From the NCBI RefSeq assembly GCF_025642255.1, contig NZ_CP106759.1:3685501-3749500 (forward strand): 64,000 nt of DNA, read 5' to 3'. A program made the translations under genes and the position numbers. This DNA comes from Stenotrophomonas maltophilia (GTDB taxonomy: Bacteria > Pseudomonadota > Gammaproteobacteria > Xanthomonadales > Xanthomonadaceae). Shown here piece by piece: positions 38,342 through 48,013 of this stretch; within the stretch, counting starts at the first letter, position 1, and each line of letters starts with the position of its first letter. Under the pieces are notes generated by a model. That model made no database searches. It saw only the letters and a list, made by a program, of their open reading frames with translations, and was not told where the DNA came from.

Positions 38342-39672
38342 GCGGGGCTCTCCGAGGTGATGGCGGCCTGGATGGCGCGCAGGTGGTCGTCATGCAGAAC
38401 GATGGAGGGCCGCGCGGCACGTATCCGTGCAACCGCCTCCGCTGCGTCCCGTGCCCGGCCGCTGCACAGCAGCCAGGTCGCTACGCTGGCCGCACTGCGC
38501 GAATAGCCCAGGGCACAGCACACCAGTACTGGCCCCTGCATGCGCAGGCGTTCGATGGCGGTAGCGGCCTCGCGCAGCTGCGCCGGCGAGGGCACCACCA
38601 TGTCCAGCATCGGAACGCTGGCATACGCAGCACCTGGCGCCCGGCACGACAGCTCTGCGCAGGTATCGACCACGCCGTGCAGTGGCGACGCCAAGGCCGC
38701 CCGTGGAATCCGTCCCAACCACACGCCATCGGCCACCGCCGAGGGCTGCGGTGCCCGCCATGTCCATAGCCGCGAATTGATCCAGGCGGCGCCCAGGTAA
38801 GGCGCGAGCAGCCAGCGCGCGGCCATGGTCAGGCGCCCGTCGTCGCGCTTCTGGAACATGGCCGTGCCCAGTCCGGCGTACGCCAGCGCCACCAGCAGCA
38901 GCGAGATCGCCGGCCACAGCAGCCACAGCGCAGTGCCTCGCAGCGCCAGCGCCGGCACCAGCAGCACGGCGGCACCCAGAAGGTAGAGCAGCGCCAGCCG
39001 CCACCGCGCGGGATCCTCCGCGGACTGCCAGGCACGCAACGGCGGTGTTCCCTGGTCCGGCCACAGCCACACGCACAGCCAGCCCACCAGCAGGCCGGTG
39101 GGAATGTCGATGAAGTGATGCTGGAACGTGGTCAGCACCGAAATGCCGATCAGCAATGCCCACGCATGCAGCACCAGCCGCCAGCCGCCCTGCAGGTAGT
39201 GGGCGAACTTCACCCACAGCACGATCAGCAGCACGATGTGCAATGACGGCGCCTGGTTGAAGGGCTTGTCGAACCCCAGCAGCACCTCGAACAACCAGCC
39301 ATAGGCACCGCCCGTCTCCGGCCGCTCGAAGCTGAAGCGCAGCGGCCACAGCAGAAAGCAGGCCACTGCGATCACCTGAGCACTGAGCAGCCGCAGCGCA
39401 TGGCGGTCCAGCTCCAGGCGCTGCCGGCACAGGAAGAACGACACCGCGTAGAACAGGTCGATCGACCAGTACGGCACGATCGTCCAGGGCACGAACGGAA
39501 TGCGCGTCTCCCAGTCGAACACGACAACCGGAACCACGTCGTGGCGGCCGGCCATCCAGTTGGCAAAGCCATAACTGGCAAAGAAGAACGGGCCCAGCAC
39601 CGCCAGCCACAGCAGCGCGCGGCGCCACGGACGCGGTGCCTCGGCAACGATCGGCGTTGCGGTGATGGCCAT
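38338..39672 (-). CDS. ynbD: PAP2-type membrane phosphatase fused to a dual-specificity phosphatase (YnbD-like)
   Basis: 444 aa. Residues about 20-300 form a PAP2-like membrane domain with APSLH (His145) and HHFIDIPTGLLVG (His186 and the Asp), the C2 and C3 motif residues. Residues about 310-444 are a dual-specificity/tyrosine-phosphatase-like domain with the Cx5R loop CALGYSR (Cys386, Arg392), although the His preceding the Cys is replaced by Cys. This architecture matches E. coli YnbD. It may remove phosphate from a phosphatidyl-alcohol phosphate, as PTPMT1 does for phosphatidylglycerophosphate. It overlaps both neighbours by a few bases. Confidence 0.85.
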   Translation of the reverse strand: MAITATPIVAEAPRPWRRALLWLAVLGPFFFASYGFANWMAGRHDVVPVVVFDWETRIPFVPWTIVPYWSIDLFYAVSFFLCRQRLELDRHALRLLSAQVIAVACFLLWPLRFSFERPETGGAYGWLFEVLLGFDKPFNQAPSLHIVLLIVLWVKFAHYLQGGWRLVLHAWALLIGISVLTTFQHHFIDIPTGLLVGWLCVWLWPDQGTPPLRAWQSAEDPARWRLALLYLLGAAVLLVPALALRGTALWLLWPAISLLLVALAYAGLGTAMFQKRDDGRLTMAARWLLAPYLGAAWINSRLWTWRAPQPSAVADGVWLGRIPRAALASPLHGVVDTCAELSCRAPGAAYASVPMLDMVVPSPAQLREAATAIERLRMQGPVLVCCALGYSRSAASVATWLLCSGRARDAAEAVARIRAARPSIVLHDDHLRAIQAAITSESPA

Positions 39673-41435
39673 CAGGCGACCCGACGTGCCAGCGATACGG
39701 TGAAGATGCCGAACGCATCGATGCGCTGGGTCACCTTCTCAAAGCCCGACAGCCGCACCAGCTCGTCCATCTCCTGCTGGGTGCGCCGTCGCATGACCCA
39801 GGCCGCGCCCCCGCGGTGGCTGGTGAGTGCACGGGCGATGAATTCCAGCTGCGGGTGCCAGGGCTGGCCGGTATAGGCCAGGTAGCCCCCCTCCGGCACC
39901 ACCGCGGCAATACCCTGCAGCGAACGCAGCACGGCGTCGTTGTCGGGGAACAGCTCGTACAGCCCTGAGACCACTGCCAGCGTCGGCGCGGGATCCACCG
40001 TCGCCAGCAACGCCGGATCGAACGCATCGCCCTGCTCGAAGCGGGCGATGTCGGCGGCTCCCAGCCGTTCGATCAAGGCCTGGCCCTGGGTCACATTGAG
40101 CGGGCTGAAATCGCGCAGCACGATGCGGTCGGCGCGCTGTTCGCCCTGGCCCAGAGCTTCCAGCACATACCGGCCATGGCCGGCGGCCACGTCCAGCACC
40201 TGCACCGGCAGATCCTGGCCGCGCAGGCGCGTGGCGGCATCTCGCAGCAGTTCCTGCAGGTGCTGGCCACGCACGCGGATGCCGCGCCAGCCGATCGCAT
40301 CGAGGTAGTTGCGGTCGATCATCCGCCCCAGCGGCCCCTTGCCCCGCGCTTCGTCGCGGTAGATGTAGTCCAGCGTGCTGCCGGAGTCGAAACCGGTCTG
40401 CAGGCCCAGCGCGATGCCTTCGGACAGGGTGCCGCCCAGGCGCAGGCCCGCACGCACCCCGCGCCAGCGCAGGTCGGCCAGGCTGTTGCGTTCCGGAGGC
40501 CAGGCCAGGATCTCCGACTCCTCGAACGTCGGCCCATGCCGATGCGCGTCGCGCCGCGACAGCGTGCGCAGCGGTTCGGCGAAACGCGCCTGGATGAAGT
40601 CGCGGATGCGCGCCAGTGCCGGTGCACGATCGCGCTCGCCCAGCGTGTCGTGGAAGAAACCCGGCAGGTACACGCGCTCCTTGATCGGACTGGACAGGCG
40701 CTCATAGAAGCGGTCCTGCGGACCACGGTGCACCACGAAGTCGGAGCCGGACACCAGCAGTTGCACCGGCACGCTGATCGCCTGCGCGTCGGCCACGATG
40801 CGGTCGGCGGCTTCATACAGGCCCAGCAGCACGCGTACCGAGATCGGCCGGGTGATCAGTGGATCGGTGCGGTAACTCTCCACCCGTGCCGGATCATGCG
40901 TCAGCCACTGCGGCTTGACGTAGCTGCTGACGAAGAAATTGCCGCGCAGCTTCTGCATCAGGGCCAGGCCTGGACGTGCGAACGGCACATACAGCTTCAC
41001 CTTGAATGCCGGTGACGCCAGCACCAGCGCGCGCAGGCGGGGGGCATAGTCGTGTACCCAGGTCGCAGCGATGACCGCGCCCACGCTCTGCGCGACCACG
41101 ACGATGTCCTCGACCGCGATGCCGTGCTCGCTGCCGATGTGGGCGATGAAGCTGTCCAGGTCGCGCACCAGCGCAGGGAAGCCCGGTGCGTCGCCACGCT
41201 CGCCCGGCGAGCGGCCGTTGCCGCGCGCGTCCCAGGCGAAGAAGGCGATCTCCGGCAGGTCCAGCTCGTCGACCAGGTGGGCGACCCGCCCTGAATGCTC
41301 GTGGCCACGATGCAGCAGCACGATGGCCCGGACCGTGCGCCCCGGTGGTGTGCCTGCGGCCGCAACCGGCCAGTGCCGGTAGAACAGCGGTACTTGGTCG
41401 AAGCTGTGGAATTCCCGTTCCTGCACCTGACGCAT
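39672..41435 (-). CDS. ynbC: Alpha/beta-hydrolase fused to a SAM-dependent methyltransferase (YnbC-like)
   Basis: 587 aa. The N-terminal lipase-like domain (about 1-290) has [21 protein letters not shown] and a nucleophile elbow AQSVG (Ser117), with His262 in GFFHDTLGE as the likely catalytic base; it resembles monoacylglycerol lipases. The C-terminal part (about 330-587) is a class I methyltransferase with [12 protein letters not shown] (413-424). The fusion matches E. coli YnbC. The lipase half could act on the acyl chains, and the methyltransferase half on the head group or a precursor. It ends within the ynbD start codon and follows ynbA by 24 bp. Confidence 0.87.
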   Translation of the reverse strand: MRQVQEREFHSFDQVPLFYRHWPVAAAGTPPGRTVRAIVLLHRGHEHSGRVAHLVDELDLPEIAFFAWDARGNGRSPGERGDAPGFPALVRDLDSFIAHIGSEHGIAVEDIVVVAQSVGAVIAATWVHDYAPRLRALVLASPAFKVKLYVPFARPGLALMQKLRGNFFVSSYVKPQWLTHDPARVESYRTDPLITRPISVRVLLGLYEAADRIVADAQAISVPVQLLVSGSDFVVHRGPQDRFYERLSSPIKERVYLPGFFHDTLGERDRAPALARIRDFIQARFAEPLRTLSRRDAHRHGPTFEESEILAWPPERNSLADLRWRGVRAGLRLGGTLSEGIALGLQTGFDSGSTLDYIYRDEARGKGPLGRMIDRNYLDAIGWRGIRVRGQHLQELLRDAATRLRGQDLPVQVLDVAAGHGRYVLEALGQGEQRADRIVLRDFSPLNVTQGQALIERLGAADIARFEQGDAFDPALLATVDPAPTLAVVSGLYELFPDNDAVLRSLQGIAAVVPEGGYLAYTGQPWHPQLEFIARALTSHRGGAAWVMRRRTQQEMDELVRLSGFEKVTQRIDAFGIFTVSLARRVA

Positions 41436-41459
41436 GCCTTCTCCTGGTGGGCTGTTGAC

Positions 41460-42077
41460 TTATCGCTGCGCTGTGGCCGCTTCCTTCAGTCCCCGCCGGA
41501 CGCGGTTGACCGCCGTTACCCCGCACAGCAGCGCCATCGCTGCGGCCACGCCGCCGACCGTCAAGGCACCGGCCCAACCGAACGCCAGCAGCAGGCCCAG
41601 CAGGCCGATGACGAAGGCACGGTCGCTCTTGCCCATCGGGCCGTCATAGCGGCGGCTGGCACCGACCATCAGGCCCAGCACGCCGGCGTACTCGCTCAGT
41701 GCTGCGCCCCAGGCCAGCAACCACAGCGCTTCCGGGCGAACGCCCGGCACGCTGAGCAGACTCAGGTACAGCGCCGCATCGGCCACCACATCGCACAGCT
41801 CGTTCAGATAGGCGCCCAGCCGCGACTGCTGGCCGAACTCGCGGGCCAGCATGCCGTCCACGGCATTGAGGGCCATGCGCAGCAGCATCCACAGCGGCAG
41901 GGCCAGATACAGCAGCGGTTGCTGTGGCGCACAGCACCAGACCACGACGGCGACCAGCAGCGAGACCACGGCAGCGGCCACGGTCACGACATTGGCGGTG
42001 ATCCCCGCGCGATGCAGGCCGCCTACGGCCGGACGCAGCAGGTCCTGGAAACGTCCTTTCAATGCATAGATCGACAC
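41460..42077 (-). CDS. ynbA: CDP-alcohol phosphatidyltransferase family protein (YnbA-like)
   Basis: 205 aa from GTG 42077 ([16 protein letters not shown]); no in-frame ATG fits, and the larger antisense frame through purH is an artefact. A polytopic membrane protein carrying the CDP-alcohol transferase motif at 71-96: NAVDGMLAR, then G88, N92 and D96. The canonical D1xxD2G..AR..G..D3..D4 thus has Asn at D1 and D3. As I recall it, E. coli YnbA shows the same substitutions. It would transfer a phosphatidyl group from CDP-diacylglycerol to an unidentified alcohol. First gene of the six-gene minus-strand cluster. Confidence 0.87.
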   Translation of the reverse strand: MSIYALKGRFQDLLRPAVGGLHRAGITANVVTVAAAVVSLLVAVVVWCCAPQQPLLYLALPLWMLLRMALNAVDGMLAREFGQQSRLGAYLNELCDVVADAALYLSLLSVPGVRPEALWLLAWGAALSEYAGVLGLMVGASRRYDGPMGKSDRAFVIGLLGLLLAFGWAGALTVGGVAAAMALLCGVTAVNRVRRGLKEAATAQR

Positions 42078-42287
42078 GATCCGAACCCGCAGCTCCCTGG
42101 CAGTTCCGGCACAGCCTACCCGATTGGGAGCGCACCTCCGTCGAAATGTCCGCGGCGCGGCGCCGGCCAAGGCATACCGAAGGCGGCCGCAGGGCCGTTG
42201 GGGCCGGTCAATTTTGCCGCCGCCGCCCGCCGTCGGCCCCCACCGCCTACAATATCGGCCCCGCTCCGCTGCCGATTGCCCTGTCCC

Positions 42288-43871
42288 ATGACTGCTGATC
42301 TGTTGCCCGTCCGTCGGGCCCTCCTCTCCGTTTCCGACAAGACCGGCCTGGTCGAGCTGGCCACCGCTCTGGCCGCCCGCGGCGTCGAGCTGCTGTCCAC
42401 CGGCGGCACCGCCAAGGCGATCCGTGATGCGGGCCTGGCCGTGAAGGACGTCGCCGAGGTCACCGGTTTCCCGGAAATGATGGACGGGCGGGTCAAGACC
42501 CTGCACCCGATGGTGCACGGCGGCCTGCTGGGCCGCTCGGGCCTGGATGACGCCGTGATGGCCGAACACGGCATCGGCGCCATCGACCTGCTGGTACTGA
42601 ACCTGTACCCGTTCGAATCGGTCACCGCCAAGGCCGACTGCACCCTGGCCGACGCGGTGGAGAACATCGACATCGGCGGCCCGGCCATGCTGCGCTCGGC
42701 GGCCAAGAACTTCGCCCGCGTGGCCGTGGCCACCGACCCGTCGCAGTACGCCGAGCTGCTGGGCGCCCTGGACACCCATGATGGCCAGCTGCCGGCGGCC
42801 ACCCGCTTCGCCTTCTCGGTCGCCGCGTTCAACCGCGTCGCCCAGTACGATGCGGCGATCAGCAACTACCTGTCGGCGGTCACCGCCACCGACGCCGCCG
42901 TGCCGGTGCGTGCCGAGTACCCGGCGCAGATGAACTCCACCTTCGTCAAGGTGATGGACCTGCGCTACGGCGAGAACCCTCACCAGAGCGGCGCGTTCTA
43001 CCGCGACCTGTACCCGGTGCCGGGCACCCTGGCCACCTTCCAGCAGCTGCAGGGCAAGGAACTGAGCTACAACAACCTGGCCGATGCCGATGCCGCCTGG
43101 GAATGCGTGCGCCAGTTCGATGCGCCGGCCTGTGTCATCGTCAAGCACGCCAACCCGTGCGGCGTGGCGGTGGGTGCCGGCAACGGCGATGCCTACGAGC
43201 TGGCCTACGCCACCGACCCGACCAGTGCCTTCGGCGGCATCATCGCCTTCAACAAGCCGCTGGACGCCGCCACCGCACAGGTCATCCTGGACCGTCAGTT
43301 CGTGGAAGTGCTGATCGCCCCGGACTACGAGCCGGCGGCGCTGGAATACGCGCAGAAGAAGGCCAACGTGCGCGTGCTGCGCATTCCGCATGGCGACGGC
43401 CTGAACAACTTCGACAGCAAGCGTGTCGGCTCGGGCCTGCTGCTGCAGTCCTCGGACAACCGCGGCATGACCCGTGACGAGCTGAAGGTGGTCAGCAGGC
43501 TGGCGCCGACCGACAAGCAGTTCACCGACCTGCTGTTCGCCTGGAAGGTGGCCAAGTTCGTGAAGTCCAACGCGATCGTCTATGCCAAGGACAACCGCAC
43601 CATCGGCGTGGGTGCCGGCCAGATGAGCCGCGTGTATTCGGCGCGCATCGCCGGCATCAAGGCGGCCGACGCGAACCTGGTGGTTGAAGGCTCGGTGATG
43701 GCTTCCGATGCGTTCTTCCCGTTCCGCGACGGCATCGATGCCGCCGCCGCCGCCGGCATCAAGGCGGTCATCCAGCCGGGCGGCTCGATGCGCGACGCCG
43801 AGGTGATCGCCGCCGCCGACGAGCATGGCCTGGCCATGGTGTTCACCGGCGTGCGCCACTTCCGCCACTGA
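42288..43871 (+). CDS. purH: Bifunctional AICAR transformylase/IMP cyclohydrolase
   Basis: 527 aa from ATG 42288. The N-terminal MGS-like IMP cyclohydrolase domain ([45 protein letters not shown]) is followed by the AICAR transformylase domain ([40 protein letters not shown]). It catalyses the last two steps of IMP synthesis using 10-formyl-tetrahydrofolate. A CAATAT box upstream may be part of the promoter. A hairpin with U-tract separates it from purD. Confidence 0.97.
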   Translation: MTADLLPVRRALLSVSDKTGLVELATALAARGVELLSTGGTAKAIRDAGLAVKDVAEVTGFPEMMDGRVKTLHPMVHGGLLGRSGLDDAVMAEHGIGAIDLLVLNLYPFESVTAKADCTLADAVENIDIGGPAMLRSAAKNFARVAVATDPSQYAELLGALDTHDGQLPAATRFAFSVAAFNRVAQYDAAISNYLSAVTATDAAVPVRAEYPAQMNSTFVKVMDLRYGENPHQSGAFYRDLYPVPGTLATFQQLQGKELSYNNLADADAAWECVRQFDAPACVIVKHANPCGVAVGAGNGDAYELAYATDPTSAFGGIIAFNKPLDAATAQVILDRQFVEVLIAPDYEPAALEYAQKKANVRVLRIPHGDGLNNFDSKRVGSGLLLQSSDNRGMTRDELKVVSRLAPTDKQFTDLLFAWKVAKFVKSNAIVYAKDNRTIGVGAGQMSRVYSARIAGIKAADANLVVEGSVMASDAFFPFRDGIDAAAAAGIKAVIQPGGSMRDAEVIAAADEHGLAMVFTGVRHFRH

Positions 43872-43882
43872 TCCGCATCACC

Positions 43883-43910
43883 AAGCCGGGCCCTGCCCGG
43901 CTTTTCTTTT
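43883..43910 (+). terminator. Intrinsic terminator between purH and purD
   Basis: AAGCCGGGC-CCT-GCCCGGCTT forms a 9-bp stem followed by TTCTTTTC, 12 bp after the purH stop. purD starts 23 bp later, so purD is reached by read-through or has its own signal. Confidence 0.8.
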
Positions 43911-43932
43911 CTGCTTACGAGAACCCTGTCCC

Positions 43933-45219
43933 ATGAAGATCCTCGTCATCGGCTCCGGCGGCCGCGAACACGCCCTGGCATGGAAGCTGGCCCAGTCCTC
44001 CCGCGTCGATGAGGTACTCGTGGCACCCGGCAACGCCGGCACCGCCACCGAAGACAAGTGCCGCAACGTGGCGGTGAAGGTCACCGACATCGATGGTCTG
44101 CTGGCCCTGGCCCAGGCCGAAGGTGTTGAACTCACCGTGGTCGGCCCGGAAGTGCCGCTGGTGGCAGGCGTCGTCGATCGGTTCCGTGCCGCCGGCCTGC
44201 GCATCTTCGGGCCAACCGCCGCCGCTGCCCAGCTGGAAGGCAGCAAAGCCTACGCCAAGGACTTCCTGGCCCGGCACAACATCCCGACCGCGTTCTACGC
44301 CGTGCACACCGACGTGGAGGCGGCACTGGCCTACATCCGCGAGAAGGGTGCGCCGATCGTGGTGAAGGCCGATGGCCTGGCCGCCGGCAAGGGGGTGATC
44401 GTTGCAATGACCCTGGCCGAGGCCGAGGATGCGGTGCGCGACATGCTCTCCGGCAACGCATTCGGTGACGCCGGCGCACGCGTGGTGATCGAGGAATTCC
44501 TCGACGGCGAGGAAGCCAGCTTCATTTCGATGGTCGATGGCGTGCATGCGCTGCCGATGGCCACCTCGCAGGATCACAAGCGAGTCGGCGACGGTGATAC
44601 CGGGCCGAACACCGGCGGCATGGGCGCATACTCACCGGCCCCGGTGGTCACGCCGGAGGTGCACGCGCGGGTGATGCGCGAGGTGGTGAACCCGACCGTG
44701 CAGGGCATGATCGCCGACGGCATTCCGTTCACCGGCTTCCTTTACGCCGGCCTGATGATCGATGCCAGCGGCGCACCGAAGGTGATCGAGTTCAACGTGC
44801 GCTTCGGTGACCCGGAAACCCAGCCGGTGATGCTGCGCCTGCAGTCGGATCTGGTCGAGCTGGTGGAAGCCGCCATTGATGGCCGCCTGGACCAGGTGCA
44901 GGCACAGTGGGATGCGCGCCCGTCGCTGGGTGTGGTGCTGGCCGCGAAACCTTACCCGGAATCGCCGGTCACCGGCGATGTGATTTCCGGCCTGGATGAG
45001 GTGCCGGCCAGCGCCAAGGTCTTCCATGCAGGTACTGCACTGGTCGCGCAGGGCAGGGTGGTCAGTGCCGGCGGCCGCGTGCTGTGCGTGGCGGCGCTGG
45101 GTGACAGCGTGCGTGATGCGCAGGCCAACGCCTACGCCGGTGTGGCCAAGGTCAGCTGGGCCAACGAATTCCACCGCAACGACATCGGCTGGCGCGCGAT
45201 CGCGCGTGAGCACGCGTAA
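43933..45219 (+). CDS. purD: Phosphoribosylamine-glycine ligase (GARS)
   Basis: 428 aa from ATG 43933. [20 protein letters not shown] is the family start; the ATP-grasp region has [13 protein letters not shown], and [12 protein letters not shown] and [12 protein letters not shown] supply catalytic residues. It joins glycine to phosphoribosylamine, the second step of purine synthesis. Same direction as purH. Confidence 0.97.
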   Translation: MKILVIGSGGREHALAWKLAQSSRVDEVLVAPGNAGTATEDKCRNVAVKVTDIDGLLALAQAEGVELTVVGPEVPLVAGVVDRFRAAGLRIFGPTAAAAQLEGSKAYAKDFLARHNIPTAFYAVHTDVEAALAYIREKGAPIVVKADGLAAGKGVIVAMTLAEAEDAVRDMLSGNAFGDAGARVVIEEFLDGEEASFISMVDGVHALPMATSQDHKRVGDGDTGPNTGGMGAYSPAPVVTPEVHARVMREVVNPTVQGMIADGIPFTGFLYAGLMIDASGAPKVIEFNVRFGDPETQPVMLRLQSDLVELVEAAIDGRLDQVQAQWDARPSLGVVLAAKPYPESPVTGDVISGLDEVPASAKVFHAGTALVAQGRVVSAGGRVLCVAALGDSVRDAQANAYAGVAKVSWANEFHRNDIGWRAIAREHA

Positions 45220-45253
45220 AAGGCAGCGGACTGCTGCTTGGCAGGCCCAACAA

Positions 45254-45276
45254 AAAACCCGGCAATGCCGGGTTTT
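45254..45276. terminator. Bidirectional terminator between purD and rpoH
   Basis: AAAACCCGGC-AAT?-type hairpin: CCCGGC and GCCGGG flank AAT, with A-run and T-run on the two sides. It can end purD (+) and rpoH (-). Confidence 0.88.
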
Positions 45277-45300
45277 CTGTTGGATACCTGTGATGTCACA

Positions 45301-46176
<876 letters not shown>

Positions 46177-46187
46177 AGGCACCCATC

Positions 46188-46214
46188 TTAGCAGTCCGGG
46201 ATTTGGACTGCTAA
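46188..46214 (-). promoter_or_regulatory. CIRCE-like inverted repeat directly upstream of rpoH
   Basis: TTAGCAGTC, a 9-bp spacer, then GACTGCTAA: exactly the 9-9-9 architecture of CIRCE, with one symmetric change per arm relative to TTAGCACTC/GAGTGCTAA. The perfect pairing extends one more base (TTAGCAGTCC/GGACTGCTAA). It ends 12 bp before the rpoH ATG and overlaps the putative sigma-E -10 box, so a bound repressor would block transcription. Alternatively it may act as an mRNA hairpin near the start codon. Confidence 0.65.
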
Positions 46215-46230
46215 AGGAGGAAAAAGTTCC
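46203..46230 (-). promoter_or_regulatory. rpoH: Sigma-E-like promoter of rpoH
   Basis: On the minus strand GGAACTT (46224-46230) is followed 16 bp later by TCCAA (46203-46207), close to the sigma-E consensus GGAACTT-N16-TCTRA. E. coli rpoH also has a sigma-E promoter (P3). The predicted start would give a leader of about 20 bases. Confidence 0.6.
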
Positions 46231-46453
46231 AGCATCCTATTGATGCAACACTGGTCCCAAACAGAGCCCTACCGTAGCGCGATTTGATGACAGTGGCGAG
46301 CGCGCTTTTCGGGATTCACAATCCCTTGGAATTCAACCAATTACCTGCTGGAAACCGGCCGATTCCGGTCAAGCGGAGCTGAACGGGCCGTTCCGGAGGC
46401 CCATTCAGGCCAGGAAACGTTGCCCGGTGTTCAGGCCCGGCCGCCTGCGGAGG

Positions 46454-47167
46454 TCAAAGCGCCGCGCGCGGCGGCAGCGACCAGTCGATCGGCGCCTGCC
46501 CGCGACGCTGCAGGTAATCGTTGGCCATCGAGAAATGCCGGCAGCCGAGGAAGCCACGATGGGCCGACAGCGGCGAGGGATGCGGGGCTTTCAGCACACG
46601 GTGGCGCCGGGTATCGATGACCTTGCCCTTCTGCTGCGCGTAGGCCCCCCAGAGCATGAACACCAGGCCTTCGCGTTCGCGGTTGAGCACATCCACCACA
46701 TGGTCGGTGAAGCCTTCCCAGCCGCGGCCCTGGTGGGCGCCGGCCCTGCCCTCCTCCACCGTCAGCACGGCATTGAGCAGCAGCACGCCGCGCTGCGCCC
46801 ACGGCACCAGGCAGCCGTGATCGGGACGGGGGATGCCCAGGTCGCCTTCGATCTCCTTGTAGATGTTCAGCAGCGATGGCGGCACCGGAACGCCGGCGGG
46901 CACCGAGAAGCTCAGTCCATGCGCCTGGCCGCGCCCGTGGTACGGGTCCTGGCCCAGGATCACCACTTTCACCTGTTCGAACGGCGTGGCGTCGAACGCC
47001 GCGAAGATCTGCGGCCCCGGCGGGAACACCGCCGCGCCGGCCGCCTTGCGCTGGCGCAGGAAGGTGGAGAGTTCGCGCATCTGCGGCTGCAACAGGTAAT
47101 CGCCGACCTGCTGCTTCCAGCTCGGTTCCAGCTGGATCGTCGGGGTGTCCACTACGTCATCGGTCAT
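46454..47167 (-). CDS. ung: Uracil-DNA glycosylase
   Basis: 237 aa, normal for family 1. The catalytic water-activating motif VVILGQDPYHGRGQAHG, LLLNAVLTVE and the HPSPLSAHRGFLGC loop are intact. It excises uracil from DNA. Its ATG overlaps the stop of the tandem-receiver gene (ATGA), so it is the last gene of the ftsE-ftsX-receiver-ung series. Confidence 0.97.
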   Translation of the reverse strand: MTDDVVDTPTIQLEPSWKQQVGDYLLQPQMRELSTFLRQRKAAGAAVFPPGPQIFAAFDATPFEQVKVVILGQDPYHGRGQAHGLSFSVPAGVPVPPSLLNIYKEIEGDLGIPRPDHGCLVPWAQRGVLLLNAVLTVEEGRAGAHQGRGWEGFTDHVVDVLNREREGLVFMLWGAYAQQKGKVIDTRRHRVLKAPHPSPLSAHRGFLGCRHFSMANDYLQRRGQAPIDWSLPPRAAL

Positions 47168-48006
47168 CGCAACAGGGGTCCATCGTTCAAGCGGGCCAGG
47201 CGCAGCTGGAACAGCACCTTGGTCACCAGCAGGCGCTCCTCGATCGGCTTCAGCACCAGATCATTGGCACCGGCCTGCAGCAACCCGGTCTGGTTGTGTG
47301 GATTGCCGTCGCCGGTCATCACCAGCACCGGCAGTCGGCGTTTGCCGTAGCCGAAATCCACGCGCACGCGCTGCACCACGTCGCGTCCGCTCAATTCGCC
47401 CTTCAGGGTGACGTCGGTCAACACCAGGTCGATGCGGTGGCGGCTGCGGCCCAGCGATTCGGCCGTGAGCAGGGTGAAGGCCTCTTCGGCACTGACCACG
47501 TGCAGCACGTTGAGCTGCTGGCGTTCGAGCATGCGCTTGGTCGCCTCCGCCACCACCCGGCTGTCCTCGATGTAGAGGATGGTCGCCCCGGGAATGGTCT
47601 GCGGCTGCACATAGCCACGGATGAAGGTCGCCAGCGCCTCATGGCCCAGCGCCTTGTCGAAATAGTCGGTGACGTACTCGGTGAAGCGCCGCTGCTCCAG
47701 ATGCTGCTGCGCATCGCCGGAGACGACGATCACCGGCACGTATGCCTGGCCGGCAGCTTCGCGGACCGTCCGCGCCAGCGCCAGGCCGTCGCCATCACGC
47801 AGGGTCAGCGAGGTGGTGACCAGGTCCACCGGCCCCTGCGCCAGCGCCTGCTGGGCACCCTCGATGCTGTCGCAGCCGATCACCTCCACGCCCGGCAGAT
47901 CACGCTGCAGCACGTCGGCGATCAGCTTGCGCACCAGTTTGGAACCGTCGACCACCATCACCCGCGTAGCGGGCCCTTCAAGGTGCTTCAGCGCTTGCGG
48001 TTGCAT
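47164..48006 (-). CDS. Tandem receiver-domain protein (first receiver degenerate)
   Basis: 280 aa from ATG 48006, 7 bp after the ftsX stop. Two receiver domains (about 14-130 and 141-275), no output domain. In the first, the phosphoacceptor position is Ser66 (DLVTTSLTL) and only one acidic residue remains in VMVVD, so it should not be phosphorylated. The second keeps the acidic pair (YIEDS), the acceptor Asp198 (DLVLTDVTL), GDG and the Lys (LVLKPIEE). It may be a phosphorelay or scaffold protein. Its coupling to ftsEX and ung is intriguing but unexplained. Confidence 0.87.
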   Translation of the reverse strand: MQPQALKHLEGPATRVMVVDGSKLVRKLIADVLQRDLPGVEVIGCDSIEGAQQALAQGPVDLVTTSLTLRDGDGLALARTVREAAGQAYVPVIVVSGDAQQHLEQRRFTEYVTDYFDKALGHEALATFIRGYVQPQTIPGATILYIEDSRVVAEATKRMLERQQLNVLHVVSAEEAFTLLTAESLGRSRHRIDLVLTDVTLKGELSGRDVVQRVRVDFGYGKRRLPVLVMTGDGNPHNQTGLLQAGANDLVLKPIEERLLVTKVLFQLRLARLNDGPLLR

Positions 48007-48013
48007 GCCGGTC

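Noticed and set aside
42078..43868. N-terminal extension of the minus-strand CDP-alcohol transferase frame across purH
   Set aside because: It is antisense to purH, has no family resemblance, and the transferase domain starts cleanly at GTG 42077.
46188..46214. Reading the rpoH inverted repeat as a plain intrinsic terminator
   Set aside because: There is no U-tract on either side, and it sits 12 bp before a start codon over a promoter, which fits an operator better.
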